Positions 12,891 through 25,366 of a DNA stretch of 64,000 nucleotides are shown here, piece after piece. The notes below the pieces were generated by a model. That model made no database searches. It was not told where the DNA came from and saw nothing but the letters and a program-made list of their open reading frames with translations. The DNA comes from Datisca glomerata. Its lineage: Eukaryota; Streptophyta; Magnoliopsida; Cucurbitales; Datiscaceae. The DNA is taken from positions 372,591-436,590 of the forward strand of contig QANY01004982.1 of assembly GCA_003255025.1 (NCBI GenBank). The letters run 5' to 3'. Numbering within the stretch: position 1 is the stretch's first letter; each line of letters starts with the position of its first letter. A program made the translations under genes and the position numbers.

Positions 12891-13259
12891 TCACAAACAT
12901 CCAAAATGAACAAGGAGTTCTCACAATTGACCCTAAACAATGAGCAACGGAATAATAAAACTTTTAAAATAGGGTGGGCGGATATATAGAGGTTTTAATT
13001 GCTATGTCTCTGACTGATCCATTGACAAAAAGTTTAGCTGCCCCACTGAGGATTACTTTGCCTTCATCCTTGCATGTGCATGGTAACTATCCAATTACAT
13101 TGACAAATCAATTCAATTAGAGAGACCTTTAATTCAGTATGGATAACTGAGAAAATATTGCTGCACTTGAATGTTTATTGCATTCATTAACACCAACTAC
13201 TAAAACCAGCTTGGGGTCCCTTCATTAAATATATGATACTCAGGATCCTATTCTCTCAC

Positions 13260-13267
13260 TATTTATA
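13260..13267 (+). promoter_or_regulatory. TATA box of the Ole e 1 family gene
   Basis: TATTTATA lies 69 bp upstream of the start codon at 13336, a normal distance in plants. Transcription would begin roughly 30 bp further on. Confidence 0.6.
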
Positions 13268-13335
13268 GGCTGCAAATATTGTTGTTTACTCTTCAAGTTA
13301 AATCAGTGTTTTATCTTAGAAAGAACTTATCGTCA

Positions 13336-14886
13336 ATGGCTTTGCTTAAGATGATCAGAGCATTTCTCTTTGCTTTGGTTCTTTCAAGATCCATTGAGTT
13401 TTCATCTTGCCAAGTCGTCAAGGGCAAGATATCTTGCCTGGATTGCCAGTCCAACTATCACCTCTCAGGTTTTGTTTTATGATTTTATGTTTTTTCTTCT
13501 TGATTGAGATCGGATTTTCGTAAACATATTTTGTCCAACTATAGCTCTTTCGCACATTGGAACTTAAGTTTTTATTTGAAAAAAATTGGTCCTTAAACTT
13601 ACACTTTTATTGCGATCTTAAGCCGGTGTCATACACTTAGACGACGTTAATTGCTCATATAAAATATGTTTTTATTCGTTTATTTGGGATATTAAGTTTT
13701 TATCGTTTATAACTCACTCTAGTACATTAATTAATTAATTGTAACCTAGTTAATGTAAAAGGACGTTCTGTCGGTTTATCAGTGACAAAGTTAAGTAGAG
13801 GTTGGGAATATTTCGAGTTTTTCTTTAGAGTTGTTTATAAAAAGAAATTATGTTAAGTGAGAACTTTGTACATGAAAAGAAGTTTTGAAAAAAAAAATCT
13901 ATTTGACAAGTTAAGTAAAAACCAAGAGTGAAAAGTAATTAAGATCACTAATATGAAAAAATTAAATCAAATGCGATAGAAAAATGCATTATTTTTTTAT
14001 CAGAACTACCACACAAATGTTCTTGTTATTAATGAAGAATTTGTCATGGATAAACCATCGTGAAAGATAATTTTTTTTACTATATTCAACATTTTCTAAG
14101 AGAAAAAAAATTAAGTTACTCTTTTAATTTTAATTTTTTATGTTGAATTTGATGTCTGTTAGATCAAGTTCTAGTACAGAACAACTTAGTTTTTTTTAAT
14201 AAAAAATACCATATTTCAAGAGAAAACACTTAAAGGTCTGAATTTCATTTTTTCAATTCATGGGTTCGTCCAAGGAAATTTCTCTTATTAATATGAGTTC
14301 CAGCGGATTCCGCATCATTATTTTTGAAGTTGTAGTATATATCAGACTATGATAATTGTGATGTCATCTTACATTTTTCATGATTGATAATTCACTTTAT
14401 CGATCAAATATATATTTTAGTTAAACTTGAACCGCCTAATTTTAATTAGTCGTTTAGTAATCCTCCACTAATGTTTTAGGTAACAAGGTAGCAGTGAAGT
14501 GTGATAAAGTTGAGAAATTGGTGATGGCAACAACAAATGATGATGGTTCATTTGAGGCTGATCTTCCCTCAAAGACATCAAACAATTCTCCTACTCCATT
14601 CAACTGTCTTGCCAAGCTTATTGGAGGTCCAATCCAGCTCTATGCCTTGAATAAAAACATGGTATCTACCGTTGTCCAAACCCACGATTATAATTCCTAC
14701 ACTACCACAAATCCTCTTCTTTTTTCAAAATCCTGCTCTTCCATTGAAAAAAATGAAGTCAAATGCAAAGCCATGGAGGGGCTTACTTCATCTAAGGCAG
14801 CTGACTTGCCTGGTTTCCCACCTGAGTGGGGATTAGCACCATCTAGCTACTATCTTCCCGTCCTCCCGATTATCGGCATCCCTTGA
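13336..14886 (+). CDS. Pollen Ole e 1 allergen/extensin-family protein
   Basis: Two exons: 13336-13468 and 14480-14886. They are joined across a 1011-bp intron (GT at 13469, AG at 14478-14479) that splits one Gly codon. The predicted protein has 179 residues. Residues 1-25 form a signal peptide (MALLKMIRAFLFALVLSRS), so it should be secreted to the cell wall. The Ole e 1 domain follows: VVKGKISCLDC, the SGNKVAVKCD strand across the splice junction, then DDGSFEADLP, FNCLAKLIGGP and FSKSC, with the Cys residues expected to pair in disulphides. The C-terminus is Pro-rich and hydrophobic (LPGFPPEWGLAPSS, YYLPVLPIIGIP), as in proline-rich members. Reading frame, splice sites and promoter are intact, so this is probably a live gene. 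It lies between repeat-rich blocks. The precise role of such proteins is mostly unknown. Confidence 0.9.
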
Positions 14887-17819
14887 TTTCTCTCTAGTAT
14901 GACGGGTGGTTGGGTAACAACTCGACTTGTAATATTCTCCTTCAATTGTCATAAAAAATATCTATTGTGACTACTTGTATGTGTGTAATGTAATAATGTT
15001 TAGGGTCATATTTCTTTTGTTATTCATTTATTGTATTCTATCTATTTCAGGAGTTGAAGGGAAAGTTAATTAAAGTTCACTCGTAATATACACGTTGTAT
15101 GAAATAATTTCGACGCTCTTAATTTTATTTTTGGCTATTGTCAGATTTATTTAATAAACCAATTATATTGCTTAATTGTTATGTTTTTTGGGTAATATGT
15201 TAGGCACCTACGTTGAGTTTATATTGTAAATTATCATTATTAAAATAATCTATGTATGCTAAAAAACAAGAAGGAATTAGACAGGAAAACTGATATTATG
15301 CTGAAAACTAAAATAATAATAAGTGCACGAATACGCCAGTTTCAATGATTAAAAAAAGCCTTCTGACAAAAATATCCAAAGATCACCCAAAAAGTTAAAA
15401 CAATTTTAAAAATGTCCCCATTTGGATTCTTAATCAGCATCGAGCGCTTATACAAAATAACAACTTTACCCTCATTAAATAATGAGAATTGCGAGAAGCG
15501 CTAAAATCTCAAAATTGATTTGTTTTTTTCTCAATGAACTCTGTTTGTTCGGCTTGAAAATGCTGGGCAACTTGCTAGCTTGGCCCAAAATCACTAAGAC
15601 TTTGTATGACGGTTTGAACCTAAAAGTTAGTATACGAGTGTGTCAAAATTTGGTTAAGGAAACCAAAGTTAAATTAATCTTAAGATTTGACTTCTAATCC
15701 AAAAATCAATGTTTGAGAAGTGGGAATGGATCTCCTCTAGGGTTCTAGATGTTAAGGATTAAATGCTCTAATCATTTACTAGCAATAGTAATAAAGAACA
15801 TACATATTTATAATGGTTCATCTTCAATGTTAAAATTGTTAGAATATGTTCGTAAAGTAGTGTGTAATAATTATTTATTTGTATTTAGTTATTTCTCAGA
15901 CATTTATATTACTGAATTTTTTATGAATAAATTGAAAGTTTTATTTTAAATTAAAGCGTATTTATAAATTACTCAAGTCTTGGAACTATTGTCAAAGAAA
16001 TAAGAGTGAAGACAAAAGAGTCTCCAGACGAACTCTTCTGAAATAATTCAGAACGACATTAACAGTCTTAGGATCAACTAGGCAATCGAATCCGATTACG
16101 ACTGTTTGGTTGAACCGTTGGATGTCAGTATTGGAGCATAAGAGTGGACAGTCAAATGGTTAACCTAGAGATGTTATAAACATGTTGAATAGACCGGTTA
16201 CAGATTAGTTTAGAGCCCAAAACCGTTTATCTGGCTCTAAATCTAATCGTTACACCTTAAGGGTATTTTTATAAATACTTGAATCCAAAGTTAAATACGT
16301 AACTTGACTTTTTTAGTTTCAATTTTTGATATGTCAAATGAGTAAGTTCAAATTGGCGGGCAATACCTTGGTTGTTGTGATTGTAATTTAATTAAATATA
16401 GCGTGATTCACAGATATGAAAATTCGTGGTTGGATTGTGAAAGTAACAACATCACCTTATGTTTTATTGATGGGTGTGTGAATAAATTATATTGGCCAAG
16501 TATTCGATAAAATGAGTCATTGAATAAGACTTGTGAATTGTACGAGACAATTCACTATAATGTCTTTCTTATTCAGAGTCAATAAAATAGTTAAGGAAAT
16601 AATAACAAGAGGGGAAAAATGATAATTTTATATTCCACTTTTGTTACTGATATTCACTATGTGTATTATGTTAAAATATTATGTGGACCGTGAAAATAAA
16701 TAGAGTTCATTTACACCAACAAAAAATGTAGCGTGCATGAATCGAGAGTTGATTCGACATCAAACTTATAATGGAGTCGTACAATGTCAGAATTTAGTAG
16801 GTCGAGAATTTATAAAAATAAATTCATCGGGTATGTGAATCTTAAGTTTTGTTCATATGGGTCCATTCGGTCTCAAAAATAATTCAGAGAACATGAATAG
16901 AAAATCGAACTAAGTGAAATCAAAATGTGTTTTGGTGCCAATACATATTTCATATACATATATGTGAGGTGATGCCATTTAAGTTGGTTAAGTGTAATTA
17001 TTGTATTGAATTAATTATTTATTATTTTTTAATTATTAGATAATTAGTTAAGTAAAATAAATAAATAAATTAATTGATATGATTACTTATATTTATCAAT
17101 TGGAATGATGAATTTCGGTACAACTAAATCTCTAGGAGATCATGTAATTTTCGGCAATAATAGATAATTAGATAAATTTTTAGAAATTTTATCATATATG
17201 AGTATATTTGTAAATATCAAAAATTACCATTTGATAGATATTTAAGAACAATTTGATTGCAAAGAGATAATGAGGATAAAATACTATTATTGTTATCAAC
17301 ACACAAAAAAGGAAGAGAAAAACATTTTCTCCTCATACTACTGTAGCCGCCAAAATTAATCTGAAGAAGAAAGATTTTATTTTTCTTTTAAAATTATTTT
17401 GAGAGCCCACACTCAAATTCCTACCTAAAAATTCTTCTGAGATATATTTGTGAGATTAATGGGTGGTTGTTGGTGAACTAATTCACAAATCGTTTGTGGA
17501 AAATCAAGTTCGTGATTTTGATCTTAAAACTTGAAGAACACGAAAAACGCTCGAAAAAGTTCCACCAGTTCAGAAATTCTCCGATATAGAGTAAAGGTGA
17601 AAAATTATTTTCCCTTAATCTATTCATTTTAATGTCGTATATGCATGATCAAACTGAAATTGATTTTAAATTATTTAATATGATTAAATAAGTTAAATCT
17701 AATTTTTTTTATATTCCATCCGTAAATCGTTCGTGGTTCAAATCTAATTTTTTTTAGTTTTAAAAATCGATCCTAGCAAAAACTAGGTCCACATTAGCTA
17801 TAGCTTTTCACTATAATCA
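14887..17819. other. No gene recognised (3' flank of the Ole e 1 gene and intergenic)
   Basis: The first ~200 bp should hold the 3' UTR. Beyond it the sequence is AT-rich with no family match. Its texture around 15700-17800 (long stretches without frames, directly beside a copia RT remnant) suggests decayed LTR sequence, but I could not pair any LTRs. Confidence 0.4.
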
Positions 17820-18320
17820 AGTAAAAGAACTTTACAAGATGACCTACATCTCCTGACACATTTCTACATTTTACAACACACAAAAAACAATTGCCTAAAA
17901 TCTTTTCTACAGTTAGGATATTATGGTGACAAGAAACCGTTACTACACATAAAACCCATCAAACTTCTTGTAACAGTATCTAGTAGCCTGTTGTAGACCA
18001 TATATGCTCTTTTGAAGTTTGCATAACATTTTCTCCTATCACTTTACTTCGAAACCTTATGGGTGCTGCGTGTCAATTTTTTCCTCAAAATCACTATAAA
18101 TTTTTACTTCTAACTACTCTAAGTGCAAGTATATCTTTGCCACTAGCACTAGACCAAGCACAAATTCAAATTGTGGTTAGTTTCACCATTGGGGAGAAAC
18201 TTTCAGTGTAGGTAATGCCTTGCTTTTGTTGAAATCTTTTTACATCAAGCCTTACTTTATATGGTTTGCCGTCATATTTGGTTTACCTAAACATATCAGT
18301 TAAGTGTAAGTTTGACTTTA
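17820..18320 (-). pseudogene. Copia reverse-transcriptase remnant
   Basis: Read on the minus strand: DGKPYKVRLDVKRFQQKQG at 18285-18225 (normally KYKARLVVKGFQQKEG), then ITYTESFSPMVKLTTI near 18225-18175, then LCKLQKSIYGLQQATRYCYK near 18020-17955 (normally CKLKKSLYGLKQAPRQWYK). These are the N-terminal RT blocks of Ty1/copia in the right order. Stops and shifts follow almost at once. No LTRs could be assigned, and the family is not copia-2 or copia-3 by these motifs. Confidence 0.75.
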
Positions 18321-19329
18321 CTTTCTACTAAAGAAAAACAAAGTGCTGTTTTTAATGCTTCAATAAAGAATATTTTTATATTAAAATAGTTTTCTTAATA
18401 CAAAAACAATATAAATATGCCTAAAAAGCCTCAAATACATAAACAATAAACAAAGTCAGAAATACGCTCGTAAGAACATCAAGTACATGTTGAATGAGTA
18501 CATGTTGAATGGGTACAAGTAACAAGCTACAATCTAAAATATTGCTATGATTATCTCGAACGCTTACAGTAATAGCGAACAAGTAAACCCTATTCCTAAG
18601 ATAGAAAATTGCAGTGAGTAAATTCTGATTTTTCAAAGTGTATATGCTTTGCCTTTCTTCTTCTCCGCTTGCTGTATTCATAGATATTTGGTAAATAACG
18701 GCTTCAAACTGCAACTACTCATTCATTCATGTTTATGACCACTTTGGACCACTTTGGACACTATGTTATGTCTTTAATCGTAACCTATAACTATTCCACG
18801 TTTGCAACTGCAACAGCCCATGTTCACAATATTAACCACCCATTTTGCAAGTGTAGTTGTCCATATTTGTTGTTCTAACCATCTATGTTGGCAATTGTAA
18901 CCACCTCCTGATACATGGATGCGCATTTTACTTAGTCTCTCGAATATGTGACCACTATTAAGTTTGACACTTGGTGAACATGAGATATATTGACTTTACA
19001 TATTGGCAACATTAATGTGTGAGTCATATATGTATCCGTGAGAAAAAATTGAGAATAAACATGTCTCACATCATGTGTATATCCACACTATAATGATGTT
19101 GAGTATCACAGTACTACATAACATAAAAGTTTAATTCTTCACCAACAAGGATCCTTAATTGGTGAAACTTAGATGACTAAGGATATGTTGGGGTGATCTT
19201 TTGTATAAGCGCATATGAAAATTATTATTTTAGCATATGATGATTGAGTCATCATTTTGTTTTAAAACACTTCTATATATTTGAAAACATATATTTTGTA
19301 CATGAAAGCATTTCTTATCAACTGCTTCA
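18321..19329. other. No gene recognised
   Basis: AT-rich spacer between the copia RT remnant and the LINE. It contains a short local duplication (GAGTACATGTTGAAT near 18490) and nothing else I can identify. Confidence 0.4.
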
Positions 19330-20340
19330 ATGTGGATAAAAATGTTCATGAAGTACTTTCATGCATTGTGGAGGATTATTTCAAAAATATCTTCACTTCA
19401 TCAAATCCAAGTATTGAGGCTATTTCTGAGGCACTTTCTGACTTAGACCCGAAGCTGGAGGAAGAGGACAAAGATTTTTTATCAAAAGCAGTTTCAGAAG
19501 AGGAAATCACGCAAGCAGTATTTGATCTTTCACCAACCAAATCTCCAGGAACAGATGGATTTCCCGCAGCCTTATCATCAGCACTGGGAGATAATTAAAA
19601 ATGAGGTGATTGATATGGTAGAAAAAAATTTCAACACAGGAGTGCTTCCTCACTGGTTGAATATCACTCATATTGTGCTAATCACTAAATCCCGCAACCC
19701 GCGAGACATGACTCAATTCAGGCCTATCAGTTTATTTAACGTCTCACACAAAATTATATCTAAGATGCTCTCGGACAGACTCAAAAGACTGTTGGGTAAG
19801 ATAATTGATCCTTTTCGAAGGGGGTTTGTTCCAAACAGATTTATAGGGGACAATATTCTTATAGCACATGAGATATTGCATTCTCTTAGGACCGTAAGGT
19901 TGTCTAAAAATGGAAGCAGCCATCAAGGTGAATATGTCGAAGGCTTATGATAGACTTGAATGGCGATTTGTCATGGAGACTCTATGTAAGCTTGGTTTTC
20001 CAGAAAAAATGGTGTTATTGGATATACGCTTGCATCTCTTCTGTTACGTACATGATTGTCATTAATGGAGAAGTTGGACGCATAATCCATCCTAGCTGAG
20101 GAATTCGACAAGGTGATCCACATTCCTTATTTATTTATTATTTATATTGAATGTTTATCTGCTATGTTTATTAAAGCGGAATATATAAAGAGTATTAACG
20201 GGTTCCAGGTTAATAGGGGAGGAATATCTATTTCACATCTGTTTTTTACTGATGATGCTCTATTTTTTTTTGCAAAGCTGATAGAATTTTTTTAATTATC
20301 TATAATATATTTACTGCCTATTGTATTGCTTCGGGTCAAG
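19330..20340 (+). pseudogene. LINE reverse transcriptase remnant
   Basis: Begins KNVHEVLSCIVEDYFKNIFT, then KSPGTDGFPA near 19540 with a frameshift. It continues TQFRPISLFNVSHKIISKML (19710-19770), a FVPNRFIGDNILIAHEI block (19825-19875) and motif A, VNMSKAYDRLEW (19928-19963). The block RQGDPHS lies near 20110 and ISHLFFTDDALFF (motif C) near 20235-20275. In motif A the usual catalytic Asp (L-D-M-S-K) is Asn at 19931-19933. With the multiple stops this rules out activity. About 100 codons between motif A and RQGDP are damaged or missing. Confidence 0.8.
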
Positions 20341-20495
20341 TTATAAACCATGACAAGAGTGCTTTGTAAGGAAAATGCCATTTTGGTAAATATTTAGCTT
20401 GTGAGTTAAAGAAAAATGGAGTTATTGGAAAAAATCCGGAAGGATTATCCAGCTCTACTAATGTTCTAAAATCTGTTTGGCCAGATTTATGGAAG

Positions 20496-21207
20496 TTGAA
20501 GATCCGGCCGAAGCTCAAGTCCTTCAACTGGAAAGTTTTGAATAATTTTATTGCTATACCGGATCAGAACTACAGTTTAAAATGGATTATTTCGGGACTT
20601 TGGCGAATTTGGAAAGCTAGGAACGATAGAGCTTTCAATGGGGCAGAAGCTTCTCCATTCTATGTTCTAAAGCAAATATCAAGGGATGTGCTCGAGGCTG
20701 ATTTAGATAACTCCGAATCAGATTTATCTTTATTAGTCTTGAACAGGCCCTTCAATCTTCATCCCCCCGAGCCGATCCATCAAAACATTCCTAGTGCATC
20801 CTGGAAAATATAGATGCATGATGCTTGGTTTTCTGCTACTAAAACATTCGGCTTAGGGTGGTGTCTGCTAGATTCGTCAAATTCAGTTTTTGTTGCAGAT
20901 TTTCGAAGATTGGACCATGTGGTTAATGTGGCTGCTGGTGAAGCATTGGCCATGTTGTAGGCTTTAGAAGAGTGCAAAGCTTGGTGCAGTTCTAGAATTT
21001 ATATCTATTCAGATGCTCTTAATCTAATCAACATGGTTAATGGACTTTGCAGCAAGGAGGGAACTCGTCTTCCTCTTCTCCATAATATCCTGTTTTTGCG
21101 TCAATATTATGTCTACGAATTTTGTTTACATTCCTAGAGATAACAATTGCATGGAACATGCATTGGCTACTTTAGGAGCTAAGGAAAATTATACTTGTAC
21201 TGCTTTA
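20496..21207 (+). pseudogene. LINE zinc-binding tail and RNase H-like domain
   Basis: An in-frame stretch SLKWIISGLWRIWKARNDR, typical of the region before the plant LINE RNase H, runs to a stop at 20811. RNase H follows: DAWFSATKTFGLGWCLLDSS with the first catalytic Asp, AGEALAMLXALEECKAW with the catalytic Glu (X marks a stop), YSDALNLINMVNG with the third acid, then RDNNCMEHALATLGA in another frame. The acids are kept although frames are broken. The end of the domain is displaced beyond copia-2 (25600 onward). Confidence 0.7.
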
Positions 21208-21441
21208 TGTTGAATAAACATTAAATGTCATTCTTAGTGGGTTTTAAATTTAGGAGTTAGGAAACATAAAAAGGTCAAGAGTTTTTGTAGATGAAAGGCC
21301 AATGGGTGATAGATTTAATTATTTTTCAGTTTTTTTTTGAGTTTTAGAGTCTATATAAATGCCTTGGTGATTTCATTTGAACATAGAACTAAGAGGAATA
21401 CAAAAGTTAAAGTATTACAAGTGAGTTTATTTGAGTTCTCA
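21208..21441 (+). repeat. 5' LTR of copia-2
   Basis: 234 bp, TG...CA, with a TATA box (TATATAAA) near 21353 that would drive element transcription. Confidence 0.95.
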
Positions 21442-21444
21442 AAT

Positions 21445-21457
21445 TGGTATCAGAGCC
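21445..21457 (+). other. Primer-binding site of copia-2
   Basis: TGGTATCAGAGCC, three bases after the LTR: the perfect plant initiator Met-tRNA site. The gag start codon at 21459 follows directly, so there is almost no leader. Confidence 0.95.
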
Positions 21458-21458
21458 A

Positions 21459-22480
21459 ATGACGAATGTGACGGGTCAAATGCCGCTACCACGACTAACG
21501 AATGCGAACTACGAGAACGGGAGCATTCAAATGAAAGCTCTTCTCGGCTCTCAAGATGCATGGGAGGTGGTCGAAGAAGGGTTCGAAGAACCAACAAATA
21601 CCACGGGATATACGGCTGCTCAAAACAAGGCGTTGAAAGAGGCGTGAGCGAAGGATAAGACGACATTATACATGTTGTTCCGAGCCATTGATGAGTTGGG
21701 CTTTGAGAAGATTGCCAGTGCAACTACTTCAAAAGAAGCCTGGGATATTTTAGGAAAAGTGTTCAAAGGAGCCGACCGAGTCAAGCAAGTGCGTCTCCAA
21801 ACTCTTCGTGGCGAGTTGGAGAGCATGAAGATGAAGGAGTCGGAAAGTGTATCTGACTACATCACGCGTGTGGAAGCCGTGGTGAACCAACTCATTCGTA
21901 ATGGCGAAGCGTTAACCGATGCGCGAGTTGTGGAGAAGATTTTGAGATCATTAACCGACAATTTTGAGAATGTTGTGTGCACAATAGAAGAGTCAAAGGA
22001 CCTTGCGACGCTCACAGTCGACGTGATTGCCGGTTCTCTCGAGGCACACGAACAACGTAAGAAGAAAAAAAAAGGAGGAGACACTCGAGCAAGCACTTCA
22101 AACCAATGCGTCAATCAAAGATGAAAAGGTATTCTATTCTCAAAATTTCTGAGGTAGAGGGCATGGCCGTGGAAGTCGTGAAAATGGTCGCGGTGGTCAA
22201 GGAAGCAGTCATGAGAGGTACTATAAGGAGAAAGGACAGTCGAGCCAACCAAATTGGCGTGGATGAGGACGCGGTCGAGGAAGAGGCGGCCGGTCGAACT
22301 ATTCTAACATCGAGTGCTACAAGTGTTACAAGTATGGTCACTATGCGAAGGATTGCAACTCCGACAAATGTTATAATTGTGGTAACATGGGGCATTTTAC
22401 AAAAGATTGTCGAGCTGATAAAAAGGTGGAAGAAACAACCAACCTAGTCTTGGAAGACGAAGCGAATGAAGGCCTTCTCT
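21459..22480 (+). pseudogene. copia-2 gag
   Basis: Starts at the ATG at 21459 (MTNVTGQMPLPRLTN), just after the primer site. A UBN2-type gag domain follows: WEVVEEGFEEP, KEAWDILGKVFKGADRVK, LRGELESMKMKESESVSDYI, ILRSLTDNFENVVCTIEES. A Gly/Arg-rich RGRGHGRGSREN stretch comes next, then two zinc knuckles in tandem: CYKCYKYGHYAKDC (near 22315) and CYNCGNMGHFTKDC (near 22370). Breaks: TGA at 21645, one extra A in the A-run near 22065-22075, TGA at 22150 and TGA at 22264. Most TGA codons sit where family members have Arg, as expected from C-to-T change at CGA. Two knuckles rather than one is less common in copia. Confidence 0.9.
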
Positions 22481-25350
22481 TGATGGCTCAAAATGAAGTC
22501 AACATCAACAATGACACTCTGTGGTACCTCGACTCGGGGGCAAGCAACCATATGTGTTGTCACGAGAACCTATTCAAAGAGATGCAAAAGATTGAAGATG
22601 GTCATGTGTCATTTGGAGATGCATCAAAGGTGGAGGTCAAAGGCCGAGGTACGGTTTGTTACTTACAAAAGGATGGCTTAATAGGGTCAATCCAAGATGT
22701 TTATTACGTACCAGACCTCAAGACCAACATTTTGAGTATGGGGCAACTCACGGAGAAAGGTTACTCGATACTTTTAAAAGACCGAGTACTACACTTGAAG
22801 GACAAGCAATGGCGTCTGGTTGCTCTAGTCGAGATGGGAAGAAATCGGATGTACAAACTGAATTTGAGAAGCGTGCGAGAAAAATGTTTGCGAGTCAACG
22901 TAGAAGACAAGGCGTCGCTGTGGCATCTCCGCTTTGGTCACCTACATCAAGGTGGTCTAAAAGAGTTAGCAAAGAAGAACATGGTGCACGGGCTGCCGGA
23001 CATGGACTATGAGGGTAAATTTTGTGAAGAATGTGTGCTTGGCAAGCAAGCGAGAACCTCGTTTCAAAAGAAGGCAGAATATCGAGCTAAACATACTCTC
23101 GAGTTGATTCATACCGACATATGTGGCCCAATCGCCCCTGAATCTTTCAGTGGTAAAAGGTACTTCATTACCTTTATCGATGATTTCTCACGGAAAACTT
23201 GGGTTTATTTTCTGAAAGAAAAATCCGAGGCATTCGAGGTGTTCAAAAAGTTCAAAGTGATGGTGGAGAAGGCAACTGGTAGACACATAAAAGTCGTACG
23301 ATCCGATAGAGGTGGCGAGTATACTTCGACGACTTTCATGGAGTATTGCGAGGAGCAAGGCATAAGGAGATTTCTAACCGCACCATAATCTCCTCAACAA
23401 AATGGTGTGGCCGAGAGGAAGAACCAGACTATTCTCGACATGGTTCGATCAATGCTCAAGAGCAAGAAGCTACCGAAAGCATTCTGGGTAGAAGCTGTGC
23501 AATGTGCCATCTATGTACAAAATCGATGTCCACATGTGAAGTTAGATGATCCAACACCACAAGAGGCATGGAGCGGACAAAAGCCGACAGTTTCTCATCT
23601 CAAAGTGTTCGGTAGTGTGGCTTATGCACACGTACCGGATCAACGAAGAATGAAGCTCGAAGACAAAAGCAAAAGGTCTAATTTTATTGGGTATGATGAG
23701 AAGACAAAGGGGTACAAGCTACTCGACCCGAGAAGCATGAAGGTGATGGTGAGTCATGATGTGCGAGTAAATGAAGCAAGGGAGTGGGACTGGAACAAGT
23801 CGACGGAGGTTATCATCGAAGTTGGAGAATTATTAGTCGTTGCACCAACAAGTATACCAACAAACTCTGAAACTACCGATGATGAAGAGGAACAACGACA
23901 ACAAAAAATGTGAAGTTTGCAAGATTTGTATGATGCGACAAATGAGGTACACCTTGTATGTATTTTGACAGATGCTGAAAATATCAGCTTTGAAGAGCGG
24001 TCCAAGGCGAGACTTGTTGCGAAGTGATACAAGAAAAAGATAGGAATCGACTATAATGAGGTGTTTGCTCCTGCTGCAAGAATGGAGACAATCCGATTAC
24101 TCATTTCACAAGCTGCTCAATTCAAATGGCCAATATTTCAAATGGATGTCAAGTCGGCATTCTTGAATGGTGTGCTCAAAGAAGATGTCTACATCGAACA
24201 ACCACCCGGGTTCATGAAAATCGGAGAAGAGAAGAAGGTGCTAAAATTGAAGAAGGCGCTTTACGGGTTGAAGCAAGCACCGCGGGCATGGAATACACGT
24301 ATCGATACATATTTCAAGGAGAACGGGTTCAAGCAATGTCCCTACGAGCATGCCCTTTACGTAAAGAAGAATGGAGGTAACGTGTTATTTGTTGCTCTTT
24401 ATGTCAATGACCTCATTTTATGAGAAACAATGATGAGCTAGTAGAAGAGTTTAAGGGCACAATGACACGGGAATTTGAGATGTCAGATTTGGGCTTGATG
24501 AAGTTTTTTCTTGGTTTGGAGGTTAGACAAGTAGAGACGGGTATTTTTGTATCACAGGAGACATATGCAAAAGAGATTTTGAAGAAGTACAAGATGGCAA
24601 ATTGCAACCCGGTATCAACACCAATGGAACCAGGTGCAAAACTCTCGAAGTTCGATGGAGGAGAACGTGTCGATGCGAGTAGATACCAGAGTTTGGTAGG
24701 AAGTCTTAGCTATCTCACATGCACAAGGCCAGAACTTTCATTAAGTGTCGGTACTATAAGTCGGTTTATGGAGGAGCCGATTTATTCACATTGGAAGGCG
24801 GTGAAGTGAATCCTACGGTACATCCAAGGAACGGTGTCACTCGGGTTGTTCTACTCGAAAGCAGAAGATTACAAGTTGGTTGGTTACTCCGACAGCGATT
24901 GGTGCGGAGACATAGACGATCAGAAAAGTACATCGGGATATGTGTTCTTTATGGGAGATACTTCATTTACTTGGATTTCAAAGAAGCAACCGATCGTGAC
25001 GCTCTCGACGTGTGAAGCTGAATATGTGGCAGCATCTTGGTGTGTATGTCATGTGATATGACTTAGAAATTTGTTGAGCAAGATGGAGCTAAAGCAACTA
25101 GCTGCAACCGTGATTCAAGTTGACAACAAATCAGTAATTGAGTTGGCAAAGAATCCAGTGAACCATGAAAGAAGCAAACACATTGACGTTGCTTTCACTT
25201 TATCCGAGATCATATGAAGGAAGGAAGTGTGGAGTTGGTGCATGTGACAAGTCAGGATCAAGTTGCGGATATCTTCACAAAACCCTACCGAAAGTACTTC
25301 TCGACAAATGCAAGAAAATGATTGGCCTGACGGATGGTAGAAGCATTTAA
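22481..25350 (+). pseudogene. copia-2 pol (protease, integrase, RT, RNase H)
   Basis: Protease: LWYLDSGASNHMCC near 22520 with the DSG active site. The pre-integrase zinc region WHLRFGHLHQGG...CEECVLGKQ lies at 22920-23050. Integrase core: first Asp in HTDICGP (23110), second in SDRGGEY (23305), Glu in NGVAERKNQ (23400). RT: MDVKSAFLNG motif A (24145) intact, ALYGLKQAPRAW (24255), but the catalytic YVDD reads YVND at 24400-24411. RNase H: GYSDSDWCGD (24890), TLSTCEAEYVAAS (25000), VDNKSVIELAKNP (25120). It ends at TAA 25348. Stops: TAA 23386, TGA 23911, 24025, 24807, 25059. Single-base deletions lie near 24420, 25190 and 25290. Apart from these lesions the frame is complete. Confidence 0.92.
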
Positions 25351-25366
25351 GTTTATGGGCGAGTTT

